Assembly (NCBI RefSeq): GCF_022569295.1
Contig: NZ_JAKFIA010000001.1
Location: 1,193,001-1,257,000, forward strand
Reading direction: 5' to 3'
DNA: 64,000 nucleotides
Source of the DNA: Pedomonas mirosovicensis
Lineage (GTDB): Bacteria; Pseudomonadota; Alphaproteobacteria; Sphingomonadales; Sphingomonadaceae
Within the stretch, counting starts at the first letter, position 1. Each line of letters starts with the position of its first letter. Below, in pieces: positions 17,014 to 26,301 of this stretch. The position numbers and the translations under genes are program-made. The notes under the pieces were generated by a model that ran no database searches, was not told where the DNA came from, and saw only the letters and a list, made by a program, of their open reading frames with translations.

Positions 17014-18561
17014 TTAGCCCGGCTGCTTCGTTGCCTTGCGCGGGTTGATGCCTGCGGCCACCAGCACCTGCTCCGGCACCTGATTGCGGGGCAGGGAGCG
17101 GAACTTCTTTACCTGTTCCTTGAACCGGACCAGTTCAGTCCCGCGCAGCGACGAGCCGGTGGGCAGTTCCATGCTGGCCGGGTTGATGACCTTGCCGTTC
17201 TTGTAGACTTCGTAATGCAGGTGCGGGCCGGTGGAGAGGCCGGTGGTGCCCACGTAGCCGATGACCTGGCCCTGCGCGACCTTGACGCCGCGGCGAATGC
17301 CGGACTTGAAGCCCTTCATGTGGGCGTAGGCGGTTTCGTAGCCGCCCGAGTGACGGATCTTGATGTAATTGCCGTGGCCACCGTGACGGCCGGCAAACAC
17401 CACTGTGCCCGAGCCCGACGCCATGATCGGCGTGCCGCTCGGCGCGGCGAAGTCCATGCCCTTGTGCATGCGGCCGTAGCCCAGCACCGGGTGGTGCCGC
17501 ATGCCGAAGCGGGACGAGATGCGCGCGCCGTCAACCGGCGTCCGCATCAGCAGCTTTTCAATGGACGAGCCGTCCGCGTGGTAGAATTGGCCGCGCCCGT
17601 TCTTGGGCTCGAACCAGACCAGTTCGAGATCGCTGCGCTTGCCGCCGCGCTGCAGGTTCGCATAGAGCAGCCGACCGGTCTTCACGTCGCCGGTCTCGGC
17701 CACGTCGCGCTCGTAAACGAGGCTGAAATGGTCGCTGGCCGCCACCTCGCGGGTAAAGTCCACGCTGTAGGAGAGGGCCTTGACGTACTGGTTGATGACC
17801 TTGGCCGGAACGCCCAGCTTGCGGGCGGAGACGTAAAGGCTGCCGCCCACTTCGCCCTCGACGCGGGCCGGGGCGCTGACCACCTTGATCGGCATGGTCT
17901 TGACCATGAAGTCGTTGCCGACCCGGGCCACCTGCACGTGGTTGTCGAAGGTGGGGCGGAAGGAGAGCATTTCGAGCGGGCGCGGGTCCTTGCTGGACAC
18001 CCGGCGGCCGAGGGTGAGCTGCACGCTGGCGCCGCGCGGCGGGTCCTTGATCTGGGCGTTGGCGCCCAGCGCATCGGCGATCTTGCGCGCTTCCGCCCGC
18101 GAAACGCCGGCGCGGCGCAGGATCGTCTCCAGGCTGGCGTTCCGCAGCAGCGGCACTTCCTTCTGCTCGATCTCGGGCTCCGCCTCATCAGCGATCGCCT
18201 TGGCCAGCGGCAGCATGGGAACGCGCTCGCCGGTCTGCGCGCCGGTCATCAGCGGGCCGATGACGGCGGGCTGAATCGCTTCGGACTGGACGGAGGTAAG
18301 GATGGGGGAGGTGCTTCCGGGCAGGGACTGGATGGGGTTGGTCAGCACGAGCCAGCTTGCCGCCGTGAGCAGGCCGCCCAGCGTGGCAAGCCCGCGCCAC
18401 CAGCGCAGCGAGCCGATCTGATGGCCGAGATCGACCGCCAGCTCGATTTCGCCGAGCGCTTCAGATGGCGCTGCGGCAGCAGTTTCCGTTTCGCTTTTTG
18501 CAAGCGCGACGAAGCCCGTTTTCAGCAAACCCCAGTCTCCTTGAGTCCCTGCACGACTCAC
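17014..18561 (-). CDS. M23 family metallopeptidase (peptidoglycan endopeptidase)
   Basis: About 515 residues. One transmembrane helix (LATLGGLLTAASWLVL, near residue 60) anchors a periplasmic protein with a LysM/OapA-like middle region and a C-terminal LytM domain. Zinc ligands are visible in RMHKGMDFAAPSG and HLHYEVYKNG, plus AYAHMKG. Such enzymes cut peptidoglycan cross-links in growth and division. No ATG exists near the N-terminus; GTG at 18561 (after ttgggcgg) was chosen, with TTG at 18597 as the alternative. The DNA from 18598 to 18802 is AT-rich and should hold divergent promoters for this gene and the helicase. Confidence 0.88.
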   Translation of the reverse strand: MSRAGTQGDWGLLKTGFVALAKSETETAAAAPSEALGEIELAVDLGHQIGSLRWWRGLATLGGLLTAASWLVLTNPIQSLPGSTSPILTSVQSEAIQPAVIGPLMTGAQTGERVPMLPLAKAIADEAEPEIEQKEVPLLRNASLETILRRAGVSRAEARKIADALGANAQIKDPPRGASVQLTLGRRVSSKDPRPLEMLSFRPTFDNHVQVARVGNDFMVKTMPIKVVSAPARVEGEVGGSLYVSARKLGVPAKVINQYVKALSYSVDFTREVAASDHFSLVYERDVAETGDVKTGRLLYANLQRGGKRSDLELVWFEPKNGRGQFYHADGSSIEKLLMRTPVDGARISSRFGMRHHPVLGYGRMHKGMDFAAPSGTPIMASGSGTVVFAGRHGGHGNYIKIRHSGGYETAYAHMKGFKSGIRRGVKVAQGQVIGYVGTTGLSTGPHLHYEVYKNGKVINPASMELPTGSSLRGTELVRFKEQVKKFRSLPRNQVPEQVLVAAGINPRKATKQPG

Positions 18562-18802
18562 CCGCCCAATCAAGAGAGACAGGTAATCCAAACACAACAG
18601 TTGGGAAAACTGTCGTGCTTAAGTGCCAATGTCAACCAATTGCCAAGCTGGTTCCAAGCAAAACCTTCATCTTTCGACGTAAACAATCTCTTAACATTCC
18701 ACCCCGCATACGAAATCGAGAGTTCGATACGGTGAAGCGCACAATATCTTTGCCCAAATGCCCTTGCATTGACGCTGCCCGCACATCAGATTCGTAGACG
18801 AC

Positions 18803-21379
18803 ATGGGTGCATTGGGTTTGAGCAAGGTAACGGCCGTCCTGGGGCCGACAAACACCGGGAAGACCCATCTGGCGGTTGAGCGCCTGTGCGCCCATTCATC
18901 TGGAATGATTGGCTTTCCCCTGCGTCTTCTGGCGCGGGAGGTCTATGACCGGGTGGTGGCCATCAAGGGCCCTGAGCAGGTGGCGCTGATTACCGGCGAG
19001 GAGCGAATCGTCCCGCCGAACGCCCGCTATTTCCTCTGCACCGCCGAGTCGATGCCGCTGGACCGGGAGGTCTCCTTCCTTGCGCTCGACGAGGCGCAGC
19101 TGGGCGCGGACGACGAGCGCGGCCACATCTTCACCGACCGCCTGCTGCGCGCCCGCGGGCGCGACGAGACGATGATCCTCGGCTCCGATGCCCTGCGGCC
19201 GCTGGTGAGCAAGCTGCTCCCCGACGCGGAGATCATCTCCCGGCCGCGGTTCTCCACCCTCAGCTACGCCGCGCCGAAGAAGCTCTCGCGCGTGCCGAAG
19301 CGCACGGCCATCGTCGCCTTCTCGGCCGATCAGGTCTACGCCATCGGCGAGATGCTGCGCCGCCAGCGCGGCGGCGTTGCCGTGGTGATGGGCTCGCTCA
19401 GCCCTCGCACCCGCAACGCGCAGGTGGGGATGTATCAATCCGGCGAGGTGGACTATCTGGTGGCGACCGATGCCATCGGCATGGGCCTCAACATGGACAT
19501 CAGTCATGTGGCCTTCGCGGGCCTCAGCAAATTCGACGGCAAGCGCCACCGCCGCCTCACCCCCGCCGAAATGGCCCAGATCGCGGGGCGCGCCGGGCGG
19601 CACCAGCGGGACGGCACCTTTGGCACCGTGCAGTTCGGCGAGGAGCGGCGGCAGCTGACGCCGGAAGAGATCCTCGCCATCGAGAACCATACGTTCGCGC
19701 CGCTGGAGCATCTGATGTGGCGCAGCGCCAGCCTCGACTTCCAGTCGGTGGGCGCGCTCATCCGCTCGCTGGATGCGCGGCCGCCCCGGCCCGAACTCCT
19801 GAAGGCGGACGACGCCATCGACCTGGCCGTGCTGCGCCGCCTGGCGCAGGAACCGCTGGTGGAGGAGCGGGCGCGCCGCAGCCCGCGCGTGCGCCGGCTG
19901 TGGGACGCCTGCCAAGTGCCCGACTATCGCAAGGTGAGCCCGGACATCCATGCCCGGCTGGTGCTGCGGATCTTCAAGCACCTCTCCGAGGGCAATGGCA
20001 CCCTGCCGACGGACTGGATTGCAGGCGAGATCGCCCGGCTCGATCAGGTGAACGGCGATATCGAGACCATCGCAGGCCGTATCGCGGGCATCCGCACCTG
20101 GTCGTACATCTCCCAGCGCGCCGACTGGCTGGAGGACCCGGCCCACTGGGCGGGACGCGCCCGCGCGCTGGAGGACCGTTTGTCGGATGTGCTGCACGAG
20201 CGGCTGATCCAGCGGTTCGTTGACCGGCGCACCTCGGTGCTGCTGCGCTCGGCGGGCGGCCGGGGCGCGATCGACGTGGAGGTGGACGAGGCCGGCACGG
20301 TGGAGGTGGAAGGCCACTCCATCGGCACGCTCTCCGGCTTCACCTTCACCATGGATGCGGACGCCCGCCATGAGGACCGCCGCCGCATGATGGCCGCGGC
20401 CGAGCGCGCCTTGTCCGCCGAAATGACCCGCCGGGCCAAGGCGCTGGCGGAAAGCGGGGAAGGGGATATCGGCTTCGAGCTGGGGCAGCAGGCCCCCCAC
20501 GTGCGCCTGCTGTGGAAGGGCGCGCGGGTGGCCTATCTTGCGCCGGGGCGCGATCCGCTCAGCCCCCGCGTGCGGCTGGAGGCGGGCGCAAGCCTGCTGG
20601 CGGCCACCGAGAAGGCGTCCGTCCTTGCCCGGCTGGAGGCCTGGGTGATGGCGCGGACGCAGGATCTTCTCAAACCGCTGATGCGCCTGGCTGCCCTGGC
20701 GGAAGGCGAGGGGCCACAAGGCATCGGCGGCGCGGCGCGGGGCCTTGCCGTGCATCTGGTGCAAGGGCTGGGCGTGGCGCGGCGCGAGAGCGCCGAGGCG
20801 CAGATCAGCGCCCTCAGCCGCGACGAGAGGCGCTGGCTCGCCAAGGCCGGCATCAAGATCGGCGCGCGGCATGTCTATGCGCCCGCCGTGCTGAAACCCG
20901 CCGCCATGCAGTGGCGCGTCGCCCTGTGGGCGGCGGCCAGCCACTTCGAGGGCCCGCTGCCGAGCCTGCCCGAGAACGGGCCGGTGAGCGTGCCCGTGGA
21001 TCCATCCGCCCCCAAGGCGGTCTATGCCGTTGCCGGCTACTGGGTGGTGGGCGACAAGGCCGTGCGCGTGGACCTGGTCGAGCGGCTGCTGGACGTGCTG
21101 CGCGAACAGGCCAAGGGCGGGGCGCCGGTGATCCCGACAGGCCAGCTCGTCTCCATGGTGGGGCTGAGCCAGGCTGACTTTTCCCGCCTGATGGTGGCGC
21201 TTGGCTACCGGCGTACCCTCGTGCAGCCGGAAGGCGAGGGGGCCGAGGGCGAGACAACAGTGGCGTACAAGTGGAAGGGCTATGCCGCGAACCGGCGCCG
21301 CGCAGCGAGAGGCGAGGAGCGCAAGCCGGCGCCGGCTGCCTCGCCGTTTGCCGCGCTTGCGGCATGGCGCAGCGGATAG
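18803..21379 (+). CDS. Superfamily 2 RNA helicase (Suv3/MgpS-like)
   Basis: An 858-residue helicase. Walker A is GPTNTGKTHLA near the N-terminus, motif II is LDEAQLG, motif V is ATDAIGMGLNMD, and motif VI is QIAGRAGRHQRDG. This matches the alphaproteobacterial Suv3-like helicases related to the mitochondrial degradosome enzyme. The C-terminal 350 residues lack recognised motifs, and a Lys/Arg/Ala-rich tail ends the protein. The S4 gene follows by 24 bases, so the two are likely co-transcribed, with fdxA and cdnL downstream in the order usual for Sphingomonadales. Confidence 0.9.
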   Translation: MGALGLSKVTAVLGPTNTGKTHLAVERLCAHSSGMIGFPLRLLAREVYDRVVAIKGPEQVALITGEERIVPPNARYFLCTAESMPLDREVSFLALDEAQLGADDERGHIFTDRLLRARGRDETMILGSDALRPLVSKLLPDAEIISRPRFSTLSYAAPKKLSRVPKRTAIVAFSADQVYAIGEMLRRQRGGVAVVMGSLSPRTRNAQVGMYQSGEVDYLVATDAIGMGLNMDISHVAFAGLSKFDGKRHRRLTPAEMAQIAGRAGRHQRDGTFGTVQFGEERRQLTPEEILAIENHTFAPLEHLMWRSASLDFQSVGALIRSLDARPPRPELLKADDAIDLAVLRRLAQEPLVEERARRSPRVRRLWDACQVPDYRKVSPDIHARLVLRIFKHLSEGNGTLPTDWIAGEIARLDQVNGDIETIAGRIAGIRTWSYISQRADWLEDPAHWAGRARALEDRLSDVLHERLIQRFVDRRTSVLLRSAGGRGAIDVEVDEAGTVEVEGHSIGTLSGFTFTMDADARHEDRRRMMAAAERALSAEMTRRAKALAESGEGDIGFELGQQAPHVRLLWKGARVAYLAPGRDPLSPRVRLEAGASLLAATEKASVLARLEAWVMARTQDLLKPLMRLAALAEGEGPQGIGGAARGLAVHLVQGLGVARRESAEAQISALSRDERRWLAKAGIKIGARHVYAPAVLKPAAMQWRVALWAAASHFEGPLPSLPENGPVSVPVDPSAPKAVYAVAGYWVVGDKAVRVDLVERLLDVLREQAKGGAPVIPTGQLVSMVGLSQADFSRLMVALGYRRTLVQPEGEGAEGETTVAYKWKGYAANRRRAARGEERKPAPAASPFAALAAWRSG

Positions 21380-21403
21380 GTTGAAACGAGGAGAGAGACC
21401 TGC

Positions 21404-21706
21404 ATGGACAACGGCTCGCAGCGGCTTGACAAGTGGTTGTGGTTTGCCCGTCTGTTCAAAACCCGCGCGGAGGCCGCCGCCATGTGCAGCAGCCGCCACC
21501 TCCGGATGGATGGGCGCGTGGTGGACAAGCCGCATGCGGCGGTGAGACTCGGTTCGGTCATCAGCTTCCCCAAGGCGGGGCGGGTGATCGTGGTGAAGGT
21601 GGAGGGCTTTGCCGAACGGCGCGGCCCCTATTCGACCGCCCGGCTGCTCTACTGCGACATGAGCCCGTCGGTACAGGCCGTCGCGCCTGAGCCGGCAACG
21701 GCATAG
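21404..21706 (+). CDS. S4 domain RNA-binding protein (Hsp15-like)
   Basis: A 100-residue protein whose S4 RNA-binding domain fills residues 4-60 (QRLDKWLWFARLFKTRAEAA; MDGRVVDKPHAAVRLGSVI). It has the length and pattern of Hsp15/HslR proteins, which recycle stalled 50S subunits carrying nascent chains. Co-occurrence with the helicase gene suggests a joint role in RNA or ribosome metabolism. That link is inferred. Confidence 0.87.
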   Translation: MDNGSQRLDKWLWFARLFKTRAEAAAMCSSRHLRMDGRVVDKPHAAVRLGSVISFPKAGRVIVVKVEGFAERRGPYSTARLLYCDMSPSVQAVAPEPATA

Positions 21707-21862
21707 CCGAGCCAGGCCCAAGGCAGGGACAACTTCGGCATTGATGCCGTTTTGCCGCGGTCCCAGGCTGCGGAACGGCCGTTTTTAAGCCCAGATGGGT
21801 GTTGACGGCCCCATGGTGCTTCGCTAGCAGACAGGCATCGAGTTGAGGGAGCCGGATTTAAG

Positions 21863-22201
21863 ATGGCCTACGTCGTTACCGACGCGTGCATTCGTTGCAA
21901 GTACATGGATTGCGTTGAGGTGTGCCCCGTGGATTGCTTCTACGAGGGTGAGAACATGCTCGTCATCAATCCTAGCGAATGCATCGATTGCGGCGTGTGC
22001 GAGCCGGAGTGCCCGGCCGAGGCCATTCTGCCGGACACCGAGTCCGGCCTCGAGTCCTGGCTGGAGCTGAACGCCAAGTACTCCGCCGTCTGGCCGAACA
22101 TCACCACCAAGGGAACCCCGCCCGCCGATGCGGACGAGTTCAAGGGCGTGGACGGCAAGCTTGAAGCCTATTTCTCGGAGAATCCGGGCCAGGGCAGCTA
22201 A
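21863..22201 (+). CDS. fdxA: Seven-iron ferredoxin FdxA
   Basis: A 112-residue ferredoxin of the [3Fe-4S][4Fe-4S] type. The first cluster motif is [18 protein letters not shown]; the second is [12 protein letters not shown]. The C-terminal extension of about 50 residues ([19 protein letters not shown]) is characteristic of the FdxA group. It carries electrons in the cytoplasm; the partners are unknown. Upstream is the helicase/S4 pair, downstream the CdnL gene. A hairpin past the stop probably ends transcription. Confidence 0.95.
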   Translation: MAYVVTDACIRCKYMDCVEVCPVDCFYEGENMLVINPSECIDCGVCEPECPAEAILPDTESGLESWLELNAKYSAVWPNITTKGTPPADADEFKGVDGKLEAYFSENPGQGS

Positions 22202-22233
22202 AAGACCAGCTCGTGCGTTTATAAGGAGCGTTC

Positions 22234-22266
22234 TCCCCTCGCGTTCGTCCCGAACGCGGGGCGTTC
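22234..22266 (+). terminator. Hairpin downstream of fdxA
   Basis: Perfect 8-bp stem cgcgttcg / cgaacgcg (22240-22247 and 22251-22258) with a 3-base loop, extended by ccc/ggg through a bulge. It begins about 35 bases after the fdxA stop. The following sequence is not T-rich, so termination is only likely. Confidence 0.6.
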
Positions 22267-22479
22267 TACGTTGCAATGCGGCATAAAGGAGTGGAAATTA
22301 TGCTCCGTTTATGTTACATGCTTGCGACGTTGTCTAACGCACGAATTTGAACTGTTTTGGCGCAAAGGCACCAGCCAGTCCCCTTCCCCGGATTTCAGCG
22401 GGCACCCCGCGGCCACCAATGTGGTCAGCGCTGAAACGGTATGAGTCGTGCCAGTGCAGAGAAGCGACAGGATATAAGA

Positions 22480-22980
22480 ATGGCGGCAAAATCCCTTAAG
22501 TTCGTCGTGGGTGACTATGTGGTTTACCCCAAGCATGGCGTCGGACGGGTTATCGAGCTGGAAACGACGGAAGTCGCCGGTTTTCCGCTTGAACTCTATG
22601 TGATCCGTTTCGAGAAGGAGCGGATGACGCTGCGAGTTCCGATGAACAAGGCGGAAGCCGTTGGTATGCGTAAGCTGTCCAGCCAGGCGACCCTTCAGGA
22701 AGCGCTCACGACGCTCAAGGGCAAGCCGCGGATCAAGCGCACCATGTGGTCACGCCGGGCGCAGGAATACGAAGCCAAGATCAATTCGGGCGATCTGGTC
22801 TCCATCGCCGAGGTGGTGCGCGACCTGCACCGCGCCGAGGACCAGCCGGAGCAGTCCTACTCCGAGCGGCAGATCTACGAGGCGGCCATCAGCCGTCTGG
22901 CCCGCGAGCTGGCAGCGATGGAGAACATCGACGAGCAGACCGCGCAGGACAAGATCCACAAGGTGCTGAAAGCAGCCTGA
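22480..22980 (+). CDS. cdnL: CarD/CdnL-type RNA polymerase-binding regulator
   Basis: A 166-residue CdnL-like protein. The N-terminal Tudor-like RNA polymerase interaction domain is FVVGDYVVYPKHGVGRVIEL, with FEKERMTLRVPMNKAE. The C-terminal helical domain contains KRTMWSRRAQEYEAKINSGD and EDQPEQSYSERQIYEAA. Such proteins bind the RNAP beta lobe and stabilise open complexes, notably at growth-related promoters. The ATG at 22480 follows caggatataag and starts MAAKSLKF as in relatives. An ATG at 22441 would add 13 unusual residues. Confidence 0.9.
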   Translation: MAAKSLKFVVGDYVVYPKHGVGRVIELETTEVAGFPLELYVIRFEKERMTLRVPMNKAEAVGMRKLSSQATLQEALTTLKGKPRIKRTMWSRRAQEYEAKINSGDLVSIAEVVRDLHRAEDQPEQSYSERQIYEAAISRLARELAAMENIDEQTAQDKIHKVLKAA

Positions 22981-23015
22981 ACCATTTTGCCCAGCCCGGT
23001 TTTACCGGCGCAATG

Positions 23016-23056
23016 CGAGAACGGCCGCCCTCAAAAGGGCGGCCGTTCTCGTTTCC
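23016..23056 (+). terminator. Strong hairpin downstream of cdnL
   Basis: A 16-bp perfect stem: 23016-23031 pairs with 23036-23051 around the 4-base loop caaa. It is followed by gtttccgg. The arms are GC-rich and start 36 bases after the cdnL stop. It is the strongest hairpin in the window. Fewer than four consecutive T's follow, so a barrier or mRNA-protecting role is also possible. Confidence 0.8.
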
Positions 23057-23270
23057 GGGGCAGGGAATATGGAGTATCGTTCGCAAATCGCGGAGAGAGA
23101 AACCGCTGCCTGCCAACTCGTCGCGAGCCCTCGACCGGCATATCTAGAGACGCAGCCGTTACGAGCCGAGGGGCGAGAGGCCGCAGGCGAAGGGAGCGCG
23201 ACCTGGCGTTGACGCTCCCCGGCTGACTGATAAGCTGACGATCCTGATTTTCTCCGGAGGGTGAAACACA

Positions 23271-23918
23271 ATGAAAAACAAGGTTCTGGCCGCACTTGTC
23301 GCCGCCCCGCTGCTGGCTGGCCCGCTGCTGGTGGGCGGCATGGCCGGCGTTGCTGTCGCGCAGACGGCGGCCCCCGCGCTGGAGGTGCCGAGCGGCACCT
23401 ATGCCCTCGATCCGACCCATGCCAGCGTCACCTGGAAGGTGAACCACCTGGGGCTGTCCAACTACACGGCGCGCTTTACCAAGTTCAATGCCACGCTCGA
23501 TTTCGATGCGGGCAATCCTGAGAAGAGCAGCCTCACGGTGAGCATCGACCCCAAGTCGGTGCGGACGGACTATCCGTTCCCGGAGAAGGAAGACTTCGAC
23601 GCCAAGATCGCCGGGCCGGACTTCCTTGACGCCGCCAAGTATCCGGAGATCAAGTTCGTCTCCACCAAGGTGGAGCGGCTCGGCACGGATGCGGGCAAGG
23701 TGCACGGCAACCTGACCTTCCATGGCGTCACCAAGCCGATCGTGATGAACGTGAAGCTGGTGGGCGCGAAGAAGCACCCGATGCTCGGTGTCGGCGCGCT
23801 CGGCTTTTCCGGCACCACCACCTTCAAGCGCTCGGACTTCGGCGTGACCACCCTGGTGCCGATGGTGGGCGACGAGGTGACCGTGCAGGTTGAGGCCGAA
23901 TTCGCCGAACAGAAGTAA
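23271..23918 (+). CDS. YceI family periplasmic protein (first of two)
   Basis: A 215-residue protein with a cleavable signal peptide (residues 1 to about 30, ending GVAVA-QT). The YceI domain follows (SGTYALDPTHASVTWKVNHL; GNLTFHGVTKPIVMNVKLVG), a lipocalin-like fold that binds isoprenoid or polyprenyl ligands. A YceI paralogue and a cytochrome b561 lie directly downstream. That is a recurring arrangement, taken to link periplasmic lipid or quinone binding with electron transfer. Confidence 0.9.
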   Translation: MKNKVLAALVAAPLLAGPLLVGGMAGVAVAQTAAPALEVPSGTYALDPTHASVTWKVNHLGLSNYTARFTKFNATLDFDAGNPEKSSLTVSIDPKSVRTDYPFPEKEDFDAKIAGPDFLDAAKYPEIKFVSTKVERLGTDAGKVHGNLTFHGVTKPIVMNVKLVGAKKHPMLGVGALGFSGTTTFKRSDFGVTTLVPMVGDEVTVQVEAEFAEQK

Positions 23919-23930
23919 GCTGTCATTGTC

Positions 23931-24509
23931 ATGAGTCGGTATTCGACCGTTGCGGTCATTTTGCATTGGCTGATCGCCCTGTCGGTGATCGCGCTGCTGA
24001 TCGCAGGCTTCTGGATGGGTGGCGCCATCCGGAAGCCGGAGACGCAGGCGGTGGCCTTCGAGGTCTTCCAGCTGCATAAATCGCTGGGCCTTACCGTGCT
24101 GGCGCTCACGCTGGCGCGGCTGGCCTGGCGGCTTGGCCACCGGCCCCCGGCACTGCCGGACACCATGCCGCGCTGGCAAAAGACGGCGGCGCACGCCACC
24201 GCTTGGGCGTTCTATGCGATTCTGCTGGTGATGCCGCTGTCGGGCTGGGCGATCGTCTCGACGAGCCCCTTCGGCCTGCCGACGATGTGGTTCGGCCTGT
24301 TCGAGTGGCCGCACATCGCGCCGCTGGCCGAGGCGGCGAACGCCCAGCAGCTGAACGCGACCTTCGAGGAGGTGCACGAGCTGCTCGCCTGGGGTACGCT
24401 GGGGCTGCTGTTCCTGCACGTGGCAGGCGCGCTCAAGCACCACTTCATCGACCGCGACAACGTGCTGGTTCGCATGGCCCCGTGGCTCAGCCCGCGCAGC
24501 AACGCCTAA
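23931..24509 (+). CDS. Cytochrome b561 family membrane protein
   Basis: A 192-residue, four-helix membrane cytochrome. Histidine ligands are likely in VILHWLIALSVIALL (first helix), QLHKSLGLTVLALTLARLAW (second) and LGLLFLHVAGALKHHFID (last). The domain matches the diheme YodB/CybB type that exchanges electrons with quinone. It begins 13 bases after the first yceI gene and ends 25 bases before the second, so the three genes form an operon. Confidence 0.9.
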   Translation: MSRYSTVAVILHWLIALSVIALLIAGFWMGGAIRKPETQAVAFEVFQLHKSLGLTVLALTLARLAWRLGHRPPALPDTMPRWQKTAAHATAWAFYAILLVMPLSGWAIVSTSPFGLPTMWFGLFEWPHIAPLAEAANAQQLNATFEEVHELLAWGTLGLLFLHVAGALKHHFIDRDNVLVRMAPWLSPRSNA

Positions 24510-24533
24510 TGCCCCGAAGACAAGGAGGCTGAT

Positions 24534-25124
24534 ATGATGACGACCGATTTCTCATGGCATGGCGCGCGCCTATTGCTGGCCGCCGGGCTTGGCCTCGCCA
24601 GCCTTGGCGCGGCAACCGTGGCTGAGGCCCGGCCCTGGGCGGTGGATGCAAAGAGAAGCGCCATCACCTTCAGCGGCCAGCACGTGGGCAAGACCTTCAA
24701 GGGCCGGTTCGAGGCCTGGCAGGCAAGCATCGACTTCGATCCCGCCAAGCCGGAGGCGGCCAAGGTGGCCGTGACCATCGACCTCGCCTCGGCCAAGACC
24801 GGCGAGGCCATGTATGACAAGACCCTGCCGACGGCCGACTGGTTCGATGCCGCCAAGGTGCGGCAGGCAAAGTTCACCGCGACGAAAATCACTAAAACCG
24901 GCGGCAACGCGTATGTGGCGGACGGCACGCTTGCCATCCGTGGCAAGGCCGTGCCGGTGAAGCTGCCGTTCACGCTGAATATCACCGGCAACACGGCGAC
25001 GATGGACGGCAAGGTGACGCTGACCCGCACAGCCTGGGGCATCGGCGGCGGCTCCGATGCCAAGGGTGAGTGGGTTTCCCTGCAAATCCCCGTGCAGGTG
25101 CACGTGGTGGCCACAGCGAAGTAG
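24534..25124 (+). CDS. YceI family periplasmic protein (second of two)
   Basis: A 196-residue exported protein with signal peptide (LLLAAGLGLASLGAATVAEA). The YceI domain (PWAVDAKRSAITFSGQHVGK; TAWGIGGGSDAKGEWVSLQI) is divergent from that of the first copy, so this is not a recent duplication. It is the third gene of the YceI-b561-YceI operon and ends 49 bases before the convergent SDR gene. Confidence 0.88.
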   Translation: MMTTDFSWHGARLLLAAGLGLASLGAATVAEARPWAVDAKRSAITFSGQHVGKTFKGRFEAWQASIDFDPAKPEAAKVAVTIDLASAKTGEAMYDKTLPTADWFDAAKVRQAKFTATKITKTGGNAYVADGTLAIRGKAVPVKLPFTLNITGNTATMDGKVTLTRTAWGIGGGSDAKGEWVSLQIPVQVHVVATAK

Positions 25125-25173
25125 GTGGCGAGGCAGGGGGGCTTCTTGCTGCCGGGCCGCGGCGCGTGTTCGC

Positions 25174-26175
25174 TTACGGTCCGCCCCGCCCGCCTGTGGC
25201 ACCATAGACCTGGCCGGTGGCGTAGCTGGCATCGGCGGCGGCGAGTTGCACGTAGATGGATGCCAGCTCGGCGGGCTGGCCGGGGCGGCCCAGGGGCGTA
25301 TTCTGCCCGAAGGTCGGGATTTTGTCGGCAGGTTGGCCGCCGGTGACCTGAAGCGGGGTCCATACCGGCCCCGGCGCCACGGCATTGACCCGAATGCCCC
25401 GCTTGGCCAGCTGCTTGGCCAGAACCTTGGCGTAGATCATGTTGGCGGCCTTGGTCTGGGCATAGTCGAACAGGTTCTCGGGCGGCTCGTAGGCAACGAC
25501 CGAGCTGGTGATGATGATCGATGAACCCGGCTTCAGATAGGGCAGCGCCGCCTTGGTGATCCAGAAGGGCGCATAGACGTTGGTCTTCATCGTCCAGTCG
25601 AACTGCTCGGTGGTGATTTCCGTGAACAGGTCGTGGCTCTGCTGGCGACCAGCGTTGTTGACCAGAATGTCCAGACCGCCGAGCTGACGCACGGCATCCT
25701 GCACCAGTTGATTGCAGAAGGCCTCGTTCCGGATGTCGCCCGGGATGGGCGCGGCGCGCCGTCCGGCGGAGGTGATGAGCTGCACGACCTCCCGGGCGTC
25801 CGGCTCTTCGTCGGGAAGATAATTGATCGCGACATCAGCGCCTTCCCGTGCAAAGGCGATGGCGGCCGCGCGGCCCATGCCGGAGTCTCCTCCGGTAATC
25901 AGTGCCTTGCGGCCCGCCAGCCGACCGGAGCCGCGATAGCTGGTCTCGCCGTGGTCGGGTTTGGGCTGCATCTTGCCTGCGAGACCGGGCCAGGGCTGCT
26001 GCTGGGCCGGAAAGGGTGGACGGGGATAGGCCGTCGTCGGATCACGGGGCTGCGCCGCGGTTCCCGCACCCTGCTGCTGCGCGAGGGCAGGAGCGGCAAC
26101 GCCCGCCACCAGACCGGCAGCCATGCCGCCCATCACACGGCGGCGGGAAGGAGACTCAGGTGTATCGGCGCTCAT
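25174..26175 (-). CDS. SDR family oxidoreductase with Tat-type signal peptide
   Basis: A 333-residue short-chain dehydrogenase. The cofactor loop is ITGGDSGMGRAAAIAFA, the catalytic serine precedes VVAYEPPENLF, and the YAQTKAAN segment supplies the Tyr-x-x-x-Lys pair. It belongs to the YhxD/GsP39 group. The N-terminus SRRRVMGGMAAGLVAGVAA followed by PALAQQQ has the look of a twin-arginine signal with an AxA cleavage site, unusual for an NAD(P)-dependent SDR. ATG at 26175 chosen: ggagccgatc precedes it. The coding frame stays open upstream but without a ribosome site. Confidence 0.85.
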   Translation of the reverse strand: MSADTPESPSRRRVMGGMAAGLVAGVAAPALAQQQGAGTAAQPRDPTTAYPRPPFPAQQQPWPGLAGKMQPKPDHGETSYRGSGRLAGRKALITGGDSGMGRAAAIAFAREGADVAINYLPDEEPDAREVVQLITSAGRRAAPIPGDIRNEAFCNQLVQDAVRQLGGLDILVNNAGRQQSHDLFTEITTEQFDWTMKTNVYAPFWITKAALPYLKPGSSIIITSSVVAYEPPENLFDYAQTKAANMIYAKVLAKQLAKRGIRVNAVAPGPVWTPLQVTGGQPADKIPTFGQNTPLGRPGQPAELASIYVQLAAADASYATGQVYGATGGRGGP

Positions 26176-26301
26176 GATCGGCTCCTTGGCTGTGAAGGTC
26201 GCGTTGGGGCCAACGATCTCCCGCGCCGATGGTTGATTGCTTGTGTCCAACGAATATCCGGGCGCACCAGTGCGCCCTGGGCAGGCCAAGCCTGACCCCC
26301 C

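Noticed and set aside
18896-21721. A 941-codon open frame antisense to the helicase and S4 genes
   Set aside because: It mirrors the codon structure of the plus-strand helicase, whose motifs are complete. Its protein is His/Gln/Arg-rich, without any motif. High GC gives long antisense frames.
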